64,000 nucleotides of DNA from UBA1562 sp041653955 (lineage in GTDB: Bacteria > Omnitrophota > Gorgyraeia > Gygaellales > Profunditerraquicolaceae): contig JBAZEH010000006.1 of assembly GCA_041653955.1 (NCBI GenBank), positions 1 through 64,000 on the forward strand, given 5' to 3'. Below are positions 41,709 to 50,160 of this stretch, in pieces. The position numbers and the translations under genes are program-made. Numbering within the stretch: the first letter of the stretch is position 1; each line of letters opens with the position of its first letter. The notes under the pieces were generated by a model. That model was not told where the DNA came from and did not search any database. It saw only the letters and a list, made by a program, of their open reading frames with translations.

Positions 41709-42104
41709 ATGCAAAATTCAAGCAACAAGGAAGATACTGCCGGATATCCTGAAGAGGTTGTCAGCCTTTTAAATAGTAAAAAGTTTTTTGGTAGAATGAA
41801 TGACCCTGCAGGCTCATCATATTTAAAGGGGCCTTGCGGTGATTCTATGGAGTTTTACCTGGTGATAGCGGATAAGAAGATCACCGATATTAAATATTAT
41901 ACGGAAGGGTGCGGAGCCACAAGGGCGTGTGCCGCGATGGTAGCGCATTTGGTTTGCGGGAAAACCGTCAATGAGGCTTTGAATATTTCAGCTGGGGATA
42001 TTATCAAGCGGTTAAAGGGACTACCGGAAGACCATCTGCATTGTTCGATACTTGCAGTAAGCACTCTTTACAGGGCGATAGCGGACTACCTGCTTAAAAA
42101 ATAA
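41709..42104 (+). CDS. NifU/IscU-like Fe-S scaffold protein
   Basis: 131 residues; ATG 41709 has GGAAAG seven bases upstream and is preferred over a TTG 15 bases earlier. Cluster-binding cysteines: KGPCGDSMEFYL, YTEGCGATRACAAM and DHLHCSILAVSTLYRAIADYL. This is the NifU N-terminal fold on which [Fe-S] clusters are assembled. No cysteine desulfurase gene is present in the window. It precedes an Mrp/NBP35 cluster carrier. Confidence 0.9.
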   Translation: MQNSSNKEDTAGYPEEVVSLLNSKKFFGRMNDPAGSSYLKGPCGDSMEFYLVIADKKITDIKYYTEGCGATRACAAMVAHLVCGKTVNEALNISAGDIIKRLKGLPEDHLHCSILAVSTLYRAIADYLLKK

Positions 42105-42129
42105 GGAAACAGGATAACCTGCGGCTTAA

Positions 42130-42948
42130 ATGGATGAACAAGATCTGACAAAACAGGAAAAACGGCTTAAAGAGAGGATATTTAAAATAAGGTATCCTTT
42201 GATCGTTATGAGCGGCAAGGGAGGCGTGGGTAAGTCAACGGTGGCGGTAAATCTCGCGTATGCATTGTCTTTGGACGGTAAAAGAGTCGGGATATTGGAT
42301 ATTGATCTACACGGGCCTAATATTGCCAAGATGCTTGGTATTGAAAAACATTCGCTTTATGGCTTTGAGTCCGGGATCCAGCCGGTTGAGGTATCTGATA
42401 ATTTGAAAGCCGTGAGTGTTGCGCTGTCCGGGTGTGATTCTAATGAGCCGATTATCTGGCGCGGGCCCATGAAAGCGGCAGTTATAAAACAATTCCTGGC
42501 CGATGTGAATTGGGGAGAATTAGATTACCTGGTTATAGATTCTCCGCCGGGTACGGGAGATGAGCCGTTAAGCGCCTGTCAGTTGATCCCTAATGTCTCC
42601 GGGGCCATTATAGTAACTACGCCTCAGGATGTAGCGGTTTTAGACGCGCGTAAAAGCGTTAAATTTGCCAAAGAATTAAATATTCCGGTTGTCGGCGTGA
42701 TTGAAAATATGAGTGGTTTTACATGCCCGCGCTGCGGCAATGAGGTAGATATTTTTAAACGGGGAGGCGGAGAAAGGGCGGCGGAAGAATTACAGGTTCC
42801 ATTTTTAGGGAGGGTGCCTTTCCAGCCGGAATTTGTGGAATATTCGGATAAGGGCACTCCTTTTATGTCTTTTAAGAATAAATCAAAATCCGCCGAAGCG
42901 TTTATGGAGATTGTAGTTAAAATAAAAGAATTCGTCGGTGATAAATAA
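42130..42948 (+). CDS. Mrp/NBP35-type Fe-S carrier ATPase
   Basis: 272 residues. MSGKGGVGKSTVAVNLAYALSL (Walker A), LDIDLHGPNIAKMLG, VIDSPPGTGDEPLSACQLIP and the cluster-bridging FTCPRCGNEVDIFKRGGGERAA (CPxC) are the marks of Mrp/NBP35/ApbC proteins that carry [4Fe-4S] clusters to target proteins. An Mrp protein is also part of the orange-protein cluster. The stop overlaps the radical SAM gene by one base. Confidence 0.92.
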   Translation: MDEQDLTKQEKRLKERIFKIRYPLIVMSGKGGVGKSTVAVNLAYALSLDGKRVGILDIDLHGPNIAKMLGIEKHSLYGFESGIQPVEVSDNLKAVSVALSGCDSNEPIIWRGPMKAAVIKQFLADVNWGELDYLVIDSPPGTGDEPLSACQLIPNVSGAIIVTTPQDVAVLDARKSVKFAKELNIPVVGVIENMSGFTCPRCGNEVDIFKRGGGERAAEELQVPFLGRVPFQPEFVEYSDKGTPFMSFKNKSKSAEAFMEIVVKIKEFVGDK

Positions 42949-43748
42949 TGGAGACGGTATTTAAATATATTTATGGTCCTGTTCCATCATGGAGGCTAGG
43001 GAGCTCTATGGGGATAGATCTGCTCTCACAGGATGAAAAAGTCTGTAATTTTGATTGCGTTTATTGCCAGATAGGGCCGACTAAGAATTATACATCCGAA
43101 AGAAAGATTTATATCCCGGTTGGGGATGTTATTGAAGAATTAAAGAAATTGCCAGATACACGCATAGATTATTTTACTTTTTCCGGCAGGGGGGAGCCTG
43201 CCCTGGCAGCTAATTTAGGCGAAGCGATAAAAGCGGTAAAGTTGCTGCGCAAGGGGCCGGTGGCGGTTTTAACGAACAGCTCTTTGATGGCGCAGGATGA
43301 AGTAAGAAAAGAGCTTATCCTGGCGGATTTTGTTGTTGCCAAGCTGGATGCCTGTTCCGCGGAGTCCTTGCAGGGTATTAACAGGAGCGCCGAGGGCGTA
43401 GAGTTTGCAGATATCTTGGACGGCATAAAGAAATTCAGGAATGATTACGTTGGGCGGATGGCGTTGCAGATAATGTTTATTGAGGATAATAAAAATGAAG
43501 TTAATAAGTTGATTTATCTGGCAAATTATATCAAGCCGGATGAGGTCCAGATCAATACGCCGTTAAGAAGATGCGATATTGACCCGCTGTCAAAAGAAAC
43601 GATCTTAAAGATAAAGGCGAACTTTGCCTCTTCCCTCAAGACGGTTGACGTAGTTTCCGTTTATGACGATAAGGCGTTACAGGATATAGTTCCTATCAGT
43701 GATGGGGACACCTTAAAAAGAAGAGGCAAAAGATATAAAAAAATATGA
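42948..43748 (+). CDS. Radical SAM protein (COG0731-like)
   Basis: 266 residues. Radical SAM cysteines in VCNFDCVYCQIGPT (CxxxCxxC, residues about 29-36), then GRGEPALAANLGEAIKAVK as the SAM-contacting GGE-like motif. The N-terminus YGPVPSWRLGSSMGIDLL is typical of a family related to the wyosine-type Fe-S oxidoreductases. The substrate is unknown. It overlaps the next gene by four bases and follows the Fe-S carrier genes that could supply its cluster. Confidence 0.88.
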   Translation: METVFKYIYGPVPSWRLGSSMGIDLLSQDEKVCNFDCVYCQIGPTKNYTSERKIYIPVGDVIEELKKLPDTRIDYFTFSGRGEPALAANLGEAIKAVKLLRKGPVAVLTNSSLMAQDEVRKELILADFVVAKLDACSAESLQGINRSAEGVEFADILDGIKKFRNDYVGRMALQIMFIEDNKNEVNKLIYLANYIKPDEVQINTPLRRCDIDPLSKETILKIKANFASSLKTVDVVSVYDDKALQDIVPISDGDTLKRRGKRYKKI

Positions 43749-44164
43749 TAGAAAAAACTATTTATTATCATGATACTGACGCGATAGGGATCGCGTATTA
43801 CAGCGCGTATTTGAAGATCCTTGAAGAAGGCAGAACTCATTTTTTCCAATCAAGAGGGTTATCGGTAAAGGGCCTGCACGAGCAGGGTACTTTCTTTGTT
43901 ATCAAGGAATTAAACGTTAAATATAAAAGCCCCGCAAGATTTGGGTATATTGTCATATGCGATTCTATTGTCAGTAAAATCACGGAAGCGCAAATATTTT
44001 TTTCGCAGAAAATATACAACAAAGAAGATAATAGCATTTTAGCAACCGCGGAAATAACTTTAGTTATTACGGATAAATATTGCCATCCTATCGCGATCCC
44101 CGAAACTGTCAGGGCAATATCCGGGGCGCGGAGCCCGAAGGGGAAAAATCCGGTAGTGGCATAA
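43745..44164 (+). CDS. 4HBT-family acyl-CoA thioesterase (YbgC-like)
   Basis: 139 residues. TIYYHDTDAIGIAYYSAYLKILEEGRTHFFQSRGLS carries the Asp of the YbgC/4-hydroxybenzoyl-CoA thioesterase active site (DTDAIGIAYYSAY), with the hot-dog fold strands after it. Hydrolyses acyl-CoA of unknown chain type. Coupled to the radical SAM gene by a four-base overlap. Confidence 0.87.
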   Translation: MIEKTIYYHDTDAIGIAYYSAYLKILEEGRTHFFQSRGLSVKGLHEQGTFFVIKELNVKYKSPARFGYIVICDSIVSKITEAQIFFSQKIYNKEDNSILATAEITLVITDKYCHPIAIPETVRAISGARSPKGKNPVVA

Positions 44165-44195
44165 ACCGCAGGCTATTTCATCAAATGATAAGGCT

Positions 44196-45095
44196 ATGAA
44201 AACTTATTTGGATTGTGTGCCTTGTTTTTTCAGACAAGCGCTTGAGGGCGCGCGGATCGTTAAAGCGTCCCCAAAACAACAGAAACAGATTATAGATGAT
44301 TTTGCCAGAAAAATACCGAAAATTTCTCTTCAATCCAGCCCTCCTGAAATAGCCAGGCTTGGGTACGCTCTTTTAAAAAATATAAGCCCCGGCGGAGACC
44401 CTTATAAAGATATAAAGCAAAAAAGCAACCGCATAGCCTTACGGTTATTGGGAAAGCTGCGGGATAAGGTCGGCCGTTCCAGGGACAGGTTATTGACGGC
44501 GCTGGAATTAGCCATAGCAGGCAATATCATAGATTTCGGCGTTAAGAATAATTTGGATATAAAAGCGGAGTTAAAAAGGATACTCGCGCAAGAAGATAAA
44601 AATATCCATCAAGAATCCATATTTCATTATGCGGGATTCAGGCGGGCATTAAAAAAAGCAAGAAATATCTTATATCTGGCCGATAATGCCGGAGAGGTAG
44701 TATTTGACCGGGTTTTAATAGAAGAGATCAAAATGGAGTATCCGGATAAAGAGATTTATTACGCCGTTAAGGCAAGGCCTGTGATAAACGATGCGTTATT
44801 TGAAGACGCGAAAGCCTGCGGGATTGATAAGGCGGCACGGGTTATATCTAACGGCACGGGAGCCCCGGGGACAATACTTACCTTATGTTCCAGAAAGTTT
44901 AAGAGGATCTACAGGAGCGCTGATATGATAATCAGTAAGGGGCAGGGTAATTTTGAGTCTTTATCGCAAGAAAAAAGGCCTATTTTTTTCTTATTTATGG
45001 TGAAATGCCCTGTGGTAGCTAAAGAGACCGGCTGTAAAATCGGGAATATAGTGTTATTTTATAATTTAAAAAATAATGGGGACACTAAGAATTAG
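44196..45095 (+). CDS. DUF89 / ARMT1-like damage-control phosphatase
   Basis: 299 residues. MKTYLDCVPCFFRQALEGARI is the bacterial/archaeal DUF89 start with its CxxC, and LYLADNAGEVVFDRVLIEEI, SNGTGAPGT, SKGQGNFESLSQEKRPIFFLFMVKCPVVAKE are its conserved metal and catalytic blocks. Family members are metal-dependent phosphatases acting on damaged or excess phospho-metabolites. The last 20 bases overlap the def gene. Confidence 0.9.
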   Translation: MKTYLDCVPCFFRQALEGARIVKASPKQQKQIIDDFARKIPKISLQSSPPEIARLGYALLKNISPGGDPYKDIKQKSNRIALRLLGKLRDKVGRSRDRLLTALELAIAGNIIDFGVKNNLDIKAELKRILAQEDKNIHQESIFHYAGFRRALKKARNILYLADNAGEVVFDRVLIEEIKMEYPDKEIYYAVKARPVINDALFEDAKACGIDKAARVISNGTGAPGTILTLCSRKFKRIYRSADMIISKGQGNFESLSQEKRPIFFLFMVKCPVVAKETGCKIGNIVLFYNLKNNGDTKN

Positions 45096-45519
45096 CGAAT
45101 ATCCTGATCCTGTTTTGAGGAATAAAAACGCCTCAATAGAGCGGATCACTGAAAGTGAAATAAAGCTATTTGAAGAAATGCTGTTTACTATGCGGCATTT
45201 TGCGGGAATAGGCTTAGCCGCTCCCCAGGTCGGCATCGCCAGAAAATTGATAGTTGCGGATATCGGGGAAGGAGCGGTCAGGCTGGCCAATCCGGTAATC
45301 CTTAAGAATAAAGGATCGGATAAAATGGAAGAAGGCTGTTTGAGCATCCCGGGAATAGGTGTTGTTATAGAGAGGCCGGATGAAGTTATTGTAAGCGGAT
45401 TAAATGAAGAAGGCAGGGTTATTGAATTCAAGGCGCAGGGGCTTTTCGCAAGAGTACTGCAGCATGAAATAGACCACCTGAACGGTAAGTTGATCATAGA
45501 TTACCGGATCCTGCTATGA
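45076..45519 (+). CDS. def: Peptide deformylase
   Basis: 147 residues. Removes the formyl group from new proteins. Three motifs are complete: GIGLAAPQVG, EEGCLSIPG (metal Cys) and QHEIDHLNG (metal His pair and catalytic Glu). The start MGTLRISEYPDPVLRN is typical. It overlaps the DUF89 gene by 20 bases in another frame. Confidence 0.96.
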   Translation: MGTLRISEYPDPVLRNKNASIERITESEIKLFEEMLFTMRHFAGIGLAAPQVGIARKLIVADIGEGAVRLANPVILKNKGSDKMEEGCLSIPGIGVVIERPDEVIVSGLNEEGRVIEFKAQGLFARVLQHEIDHLNGKLIIDYRILL

Positions 45520-45555
45520 AATCTTAAAATTAAGCTTTTACATTCCCCCTAAGAA

Positions 45556-45993
45556 ATGAAATTAGTCACAAGGAATATACATTATGCTGTTAAATCGCTT
45601 ATTTATTTTTCCGAGCGCCCCGGTCAAGTGATTACTGTAAGCGAATTGGTAAAAAAACTTAAGATGCGCAGGGCTTTTTTAAGAAGGATCCTGCAGGCCT
45701 TAAGTAAGCGGGGGATACTTAAATCGTTAAAAGGCCCCAGTGGCGGTTTTATGTTGAATGCCCCTGCGGATAGGATACGTGTTATAGATATAGTGAGTGT
45801 TTTTCGTAATGATATGGATATCTTTGACTGCCTATTTGAGAAAGATATTTGTCCCCGGCCCGGCCGGTGCCCGTTAATGCGGGAGATGATCGCTATAGAA
45901 AAACAATTAAACAGCGTATTAACCCGGCTTACGATAAAAAAATTGCTAAATAGCGTGAATAAGCAAATTAGACAAGGCGGGATGAATAAATGA
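45556..45993 (+). CDS. Rrf2-family transcription regulator, Fe-S type
   Basis: 145 residues. The N-terminal winged helix reads RNIHYAVKSLIYFSERPGQVITVSELVKKL; the wing GGFML precedes the sensor region. Three cysteines in CLFEKDICPRPGRCPLM (C-x6-C-x5-C) are in the position where IscR, NsrR and RirA hold an Fe-S cluster, so it may sense cluster supply, nitric oxide or redox state. Its stop overlaps the next gene by four bases. It may be a second metal regulator beside the Fur-like one. Confidence 0.88.
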   Translation: MKLVTRNIHYAVKSLIYFSERPGQVITVSELVKKLKMRRAFLRRILQALSKRGILKSLKGPSGGFMLNAPADRIRVIDIVSVFRNDMDIFDCLFEKDICPRPGRCPLMREMIAIEKQLNSVLTRLTIKKLLNSVNKQIRQGGMNK

Positions 45994-46703
45994 AAATAAA
46001 AATACTTTTTGACAAGGTTTCTTTGGATCAAAAACTCCGTACCGGCTGGGGGGTTTCTTTCCTGATAGATGATAAAATACTATTCGATACCGGAGAAAAA
46101 GGGGAGTGGTTGCTTGAAAATATGCGGCTCTTGGGAATTGATATAAATAAAATTGAAGCTGTTGTGATTTCCCATGACCACTGGGATCATTGGGGAGGGC
46201 TGTGGGATCTATTACAGCATAAAAAAGGCATGCGTGTGTATATTTGCCCTAATTTTGGCCGGGTATTTAAAGATAAAACCAAAGAATCCGGAGCCGGCCT
46301 GATAGAGGCAGAGAGATTAACGCAGATAGCCCCAGGCATATTTTCTACAGGCGAGATCGCCGGAGCCTACCACGGTAAATATATGGCCGAACAGGCGGTT
46401 GTATTAAAGACGGTAAACGGCCTTACGATAATCACAGGATGCGCCCATCCCGGGATACTGAAAATAGTTGAGAAGGTGAAAGCCAAGTTTTCCAATGAGC
46501 CGGTTTATCTGGTCCTGGGAGGATTCCATCTGATGGAATCTGATAAACGGGCGATAGAGATAATAGCTGAAAGTTTTAAGAAGATGGGTATAATGAAAGT
46601 TGGGCCTACGCATTGTTCAGGAGAAGCCGCAGAGGAGATCTTCAGGAAATATTATAAAGGTGATTTTGTGCCGGTTAAAACCGGGCAGGAAATAGAGTTT
46701 TAG
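45990..46703 (+). CDS. Metallo-beta-lactamase-fold hydrolase (COG1237)
   Basis: 237 residues. ILFDTGEKGEWLLENM, the metal motif VISHDHWDHWGGL, ITGCAHPGI and VGPTHCSGE match the COG1237 group, which includes a methanopterin-pathway enzyme (beta-ribofuranosylaminobenzene phosphate synthase-related). Most bacterial members have no assigned substrate. It is coupled to the Rrf2 regulator and followed after four bases by a membrane protein. Confidence 0.87.
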   Translation: MKIKILFDKVSLDQKLRTGWGVSFLIDDKILFDTGEKGEWLLENMRLLGIDINKIEAVVISHDHWDHWGGLWDLLQHKKGMRVYICPNFGRVFKDKTKESGAGLIEAERLTQIAPGIFSTGEIAGAYHGKYMAEQAVVLKTVNGLTIITGCAHPGILKIVEKVKAKFSNEPVYLVLGGFHLMESDKRAIEIIAESFKKMGIMKVGPTHCSGEAAEEIFRKYYKGDFVPVKTGQEIEF

Positions 46704-46707
46704 TATA

Positions 46708-47367
46708 ATGACAGGAGATATCCTAAGGGAACTAAAGAAGCACGCTCCTTTTACGATATTCGGCGCGGTCACCGGGATACTTATTATGGCGCTTTCATTC
46801 GGGCTTTCTCCCGAGGTATCGTATAATATTTTTTATGTGCTCCATCCTTTGCATGTGTTTTTAAGCGCTTTAGTAACCGCGGCTGTGTATAGGCTCCATA
46901 CGTGCCCACATATAAGAAGCAGTTGCATAAAAGGTCAATGTAATTTTTGGGCCCTGGCAATAATAGGTTATTTCGGCTCCGTAGGTATTGCTACTATAAG
47001 CGATTCATTGATACCTTACTTAGCCGAAATTATGCTCGGTATGCCTAACAGAGGAGTCCACCTGGGTTTTATAGAGAAATGGTGGTTGGTCAATCCTCTG
47101 GCAATTATGGGGATAGCGGCAGCTTATTATAGGCCAGCGACAAAGTTCCCTCATAGTTTGCATGTATTGTTAAGCACGTGGGCGTCTTTATTCCATATCC
47201 TGATGGCTAAAGCCGCAAATTTAAGCTTTATTGCTTACGCGGTTATTTTTATATTTTTATTCCTTGCTGTTTGGCTGCCCTGTTGCATAAGCGATATAGC
47301 ATTTCCCTTGTTGTTTGTGAGAGACGAGAAGATAAATACGCGCGTTCCCTTGAAAATGAAGGATTAA
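46708..47367 (+). CDS. Multi-pass membrane protein of unknown function
   Basis: 219 residues with about five to six membrane helices. Notable conserved-looking segments are YRLHTCPHIRSSCIKGQCNF (three Cys and a His on a loop after the second helix), YFGSVGIATISDSLIPYLAE and HSLHVLLSTWASLFHILMA. The Cys/His loop could bind metal. I do not recognise a named family. Its position after the Rrf2 and hydrolase genes suggests regulation by the Rrf2 protein. Confidence 0.75.
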   Translation: MTGDILRELKKHAPFTIFGAVTGILIMALSFGLSPEVSYNIFYVLHPLHVFLSALVTAAVYRLHTCPHIRSSCIKGQCNFWALAIIGYFGSVGIATISDSLIPYLAEIMLGMPNRGVHLGFIEKWWLVNPLAIMGIAAAYYRPATKFPHSLHVLLSTWASLFHILMAKAANLSFIAYAVIFIFLFLAVWLPCCISDIAFPLLFVRDEKINTRVPLKMKD

Positions 47368-47400
47368 AGACGCGGTAATTAAGATGGGCGGGGAGAACTT

Positions 47401-47724
47401 ATGAAAAGAAATACTCCTTTCGTTAAGACGCTTAAGAGCGCAAGGCAGTTTAAGCGCTTATTTGGCAATTCCGGAAAGAAGAAGGGCCTATCTTCAGGGC
47501 TGGTATCCCTTAAAAAGGGGCGTTCCGTAGGGACACATAATACAGGCAGGAAAGAAGAGATCCTGGTTATCTTGCAGGGTAAGGCGCGGGTTGTTATCGC
47601 AGGCAGGCGTTTTATTTTAAGGAGCGGTAAGATCCTATATATCCCCCCTGATACTTTACATAATGTAGAGAATATGGCTGCGCGGACGCTTAAGTACCTG
47701 TATTTTACAGCAGTTGTCATATGA
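47401..47724 (+). CDS. Cupin-domain protein
   Basis: 107 residues. The cupin core is seen in SVGTHNTGRKEEILVILQGKARVVIAGRRFILRSGKILYIPPDTLHNVENMA, with a His in each cupin motif (GTHN and TLHNV) and a Glu. Small single-cupin proteins bind a metal and a small ligand; the ligand is not evident. It lies nine bases before hypA. Confidence 0.82.
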   Translation: MKRNTPFVKTLKSARQFKRLFGNSGKKKGLSSGLVSLKKGRSVGTHNTGRKEEILVILQGKARVVIAGRRFILRSGKILYIPPDTLHNVENMAARTLKYLYFTAVVI

Positions 47725-47733
47725 AAGGACACT

Positions 47734-48105
47734 ATGCATGAGATAAGGTTTGCTAATGAGATATTATCAGTTTTAAAAGAAAAGCTGGATAAGGATTCCG
47801 TTTCAGGCGAGGTTGTGGTTAACGCGCGTTTAAGCCCTTTTAGCCATGTTACTGCCGAATGTTTGCAGGGTTCTTTTAAAGAGCTTGCCGGGGGAGGGGG
47901 CTTTGAGAGCGTGCGGCTTAAAATCATGCCCCTTGAGATTTTATTGGAGTGTAAAGATTGCAAGCGAACTGCACGGATCACCAAGAAAGTATTCGGTTGC
48001 CCTTCTTGCGGCAGCTCTGAAGTTGATATCCGCATGGAGAGGGAATTTTTTGTTGAGTCCATAGAAATCGAGAATAAAGAGAAAGGGGTAGAAAATGGGG
48101 ATTAA
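47734..48105 (+). CDS. hypA: Hydrogenase/urease nickel chaperone HypA
   Basis: 123 residues. The N-terminus MHEIRFANEIL has the Ni-binding His2; the zinc site is two CxxC pairs, LECKDCKRTARITKKVFGCPSCGSSEVDI. HypA hands nickel to [NiFe]-hydrogenase large subunits. Its start at ATG 47734 is fixed by the MHE terminus. The other hyp genes in the window (hypF C-part, hypC, hypD) are 10 kb away, and no hydrogenase subunits are seen. It overlaps the thioredoxin gene by 11 bases. Confidence 0.9.
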   Translation: MHEIRFANEILSVLKEKLDKDSVSGEVVVNARLSPFSHVTAECLQGSFKELAGGGGFESVRLKIMPLEILLECKDCKRTARITKKVFGCPSCGSSEVDIRMEREFFVESIEIENKEKGVENGD

Positions 48106-48412
48106 TATAAACGACGACAATTTCAAAAAAGAGGTATTGGAAGAAAACCTGCCTGTTTTGGTGGATTTCTGGGCTGTGTGGTGCGGCCCCTGCCTTAGGC
48201 TCGCGCCGGTGATCGATGAGATCGCCAGGGAGTATAAGGGGAGATTGAAGATCTGCAAATTAAACGTCGATGATGCCCCCGGGATAGCTGCCAGTTATGA
48301 GATAATGAGCATACCTACGGTAGCGATCTTTAAGAACGGGGAAATTGTAGATAAATTTATCGGGGCGCTTCCGAAAGAAGAAATTGAGGCGGTGATCAAG
48401 AAACAGATTTAA
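48095..48412 (+). CDS. trxA: Thioredoxin
   Basis: 105 residues. Active site VDFWAVWCGPCLRLAPV with the WCGPC redox pair; the cis-Pro loop is SIPTVAIFKNGE. Cytoplasmic disulfide reductase. It follows hypA with an 11-base overlap and precedes a J-domain gene. Confidence 0.95.
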   Translation: MGININDDNFKKEVLEENLPVLVDFWAVWCGPCLRLAPVIDEIAREYKGRLKICKLNVDDAPGIAASYEIMSIPTVAIFKNGEIVDKFIGALPKEEIEAVIKKQI

Positions 48413-48429
48413 GCGATAGGGGGCGTATT

Positions 48430-48747
48430 ATGATCAATTTCAAGCGGATCGATGAAGCCAGGAAGCTGCTAGGTTTAGCGGAAGAGGCAAGCATAGAAGA
48501 GGTTAAAGAAGCCTTCCGGGCCTTAACCCTTAAATATCATCCTGACAGATGCGGCAAGAAAGAAAAGAAGCAGTGCGAAGATATGCTTAAGAAGATAAAC
48601 CACGCGAAGGATATTATAGGCGAGTATTGTGCCAATTACCGTTATTCCTTTAAGGAGCAGGATGTCAAGAAGAATGCCATATCCAGAGAAGAATACAGGC
48701 ATCTTAAGAGGTTTTTTGACGGCTGGTTCGGAGACCTTTGCCTATGA
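48430..48747 (+). CDS. Small J-domain protein
   Basis: 105 residues. The J domain occupies residues about 10-60: ARKLLGLAEEASIEEVKEAFRALTLKYHPDRCG with the HPD motif that stimulates DnaK. The rest is short and charged, without zinc fingers, so it is a type III co-chaperone; Fe-S cluster transfer by a DnaK system is one possibility. Overlaps the next gene by four bases. Confidence 0.9.
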   Translation: MINFKRIDEARKLLGLAEEASIEEVKEAFRALTLKYHPDRCGKKEKKQCEDMLKKINHAKDIIGEYCANYRYSFKEQDVKKNAISREEYRHLKRFFDGWFGDLCL

Positions 48748-49364
48748 AGAGTTTGTTTGATCGTTATTATAAAAAATACGATTCCTGGTATGATAAAAAT
48801 AAGTTTGCCTATTTGTCGGAACTAAAGGCAATAAAAAATATATTGCCTAAAAAAGCTAAAATCCTGGAGATCGGAGTGGGTACAGGCAGGTTTGCCGCGC
48901 CTTTAAAGATCGGATATGGGGTAGACCCTTCTAAGAAGATGCTGCGATTTGCCAGGAAGAGGGGGATAAAAACGAAGCTGGGCTTTGGAGAAAAGCTGCC
49001 CTTTGGCAGCTCTTTTTTTGACTGTGTTGTTATTATCATCACCATATGTTTCGTTAATGACCCCGCTTTGGTGCTCCGGGAGGCAAGAAGGGTTTTAAAT
49101 AAAAACGGGAAGATCATCATAGGCATAATAGATAAAGAGAGTTTTTTAGGAGATTTTTACAAAAGGAAGAAAAGTGTATTTTACCGCCAGGCGCATTTTT
49201 TTAGCGTAAAAGAGATATCGGGATTGCTCCGGGATGCCGGGTTTAAAAGGCTTTCTTATTCACAGACATTATTTTCTATGCCGGAAGATATTATTTCCAT
49301 TGAAAAACCGTTAAGAGGATTTGGCAAGGGGGGATTCGTTATAGTCCGGGGGAGGGCAAAATGA
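48744..49364 (+). CDS. Class I SAM-dependent methyltransferase
   Basis: 206 residues from ATG 48744. Motif I KILEIGVGTGRFAAPLKIGYGVDPSKKML and the later FDCVVIIITICFVNDPALVLREARRVLNKNGKIIIGII belong to the UbiE/Methyltransf_11 group. Substrate unknown. The four-base overlaps on both sides make it part of a tight operon. Confidence 0.85.
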   Translation: MKSLFDRYYKKYDSWYDKNKFAYLSELKAIKNILPKKAKILEIGVGTGRFAAPLKIGYGVDPSKKMLRFARKRGIKTKLGFGEKLPFGSSFFDCVVIIITICFVNDPALVLREARRVLNKNGKIIIGIIDKESFLGDFYKRKKSVFYRQAHFFSVKEISGLLRDAGFKRLSYSQTLFSMPEDIISIEKPLRGFGKGGFVIVRGRAK

Positions 49365-49681
49365 TAATAGGGGTTATTATATCAACCAATGACGCGGAGA
49401 CCTGCTGGAACGCCCTTAGATACTCAAATTTCTGTCTTGGGCAAAAGGATGAAACAAGAGTATTTTTTATGGGCAAGGGCGTTGAGTATCAGAATATAAG
49501 CACGGATAAATTCAATACGATCGAGCAGGCGGATGAATTTTTAAGATCCGGCGGTAAAATTTACGCCTGTGGTTCTTGTATCAGGTCCCGGGAGCAGGAA
49601 AGTTCGGTTATGTGTCCGATTTCCACTATGAAGGATATGTACGAAATTATCAAGGAAAGCGATAGGGTTGTCACCTTTTAA
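49361..49681 (+). CDS. DsrE-family protein
   Basis: 106 residues. IIGVIISTNDAETCWNALRYSNFCLGQKDETRVFFMGKGVEY and GGKIYACGSCIRSREQESS match DsrE/DsrF-like proteins, small cytoplasmic sulfur carriers. The Cys residues in YACGSC could hold a persulfide. A sulfur-relay role is inferred from the family. Confidence 0.82.
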   Translation: MIIGVIISTNDAETCWNALRYSNFCLGQKDETRVFFMGKGVEYQNISTDKFNTIEQADEFLRSGGKIYACGSCIRSREQESSVMCPISTMKDMYEIIKESDRVVTF

Positions 49682-49682
49682 T

Positions 49683-50159
49683 ATGAAACGAGAGATCAAA
49701 TTTAAACCTATAGGGATAATCCGGACACCGTATAAAGACCCCGGAAGCGTTCCCATCCAGGGGAAGTTTGGAAAAGGTGCGAAAGGGATAATAGAGATAT
49801 TCCCGGAATATAAAAAAGGGCTTAAGGATATTGAAGGGTTTTCGCACCTTATTTTAATTTATTATTTTGATCGTTCAGGAAAAGAGTCGCTTATCGGGAA
49901 ACCGTTTCTTGAAGACAGGGAACGCGGCATATTCGCGATAAGGAGCCCTCATCGGCCAAATCATATCGGGTTTACAATCGTGAAACTGGAAAAGGTCGCA
50001 GGCAGTAATATTATTTTCTCTGAAGTCGATATGCTTGATGGTACCCCGTTATTGGATATTAAGCCTTACGTGCAGCATTTTGATTCAAGAAAATACGTAA
50101 AGAGCGGCTGGATCGAAAAGCATTATAAAAGAAGCAGATCCCGCAAAGAGGCGCTTTGA
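49683..50159 (+). CDS. trmO: tRNA (adenine37-N6)-methyltransferase TrmO-like
   Basis: 158 residues from ATG 49683. KPIGIIRTPYKDP, EGFSHLILIYYFDRS and FAIRSPHRPNHIGFTIVKLEKV, with LDGTPLLDIKPYVQHFD, are the complete signature of the TsaA/UPF0066 family, which methylates t6A37 of tRNA with SAM. The E. coli protein has a further C-terminal domain that is missing here, as in archaeal members. Confidence 0.92.
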   Translation: MKREIKFKPIGIIRTPYKDPGSVPIQGKFGKGAKGIIEIFPEYKKGLKDIEGFSHLILIYYFDRSGKESLIGKPFLEDRERGIFAIRSPHRPNHIGFTIVKLEKVAGSNIIFSEVDMLDGTPLLDIKPYVQHFDSRKYVKSGWIEKHYKRSRSRKEAL

Positions 50160-50160
50160 G

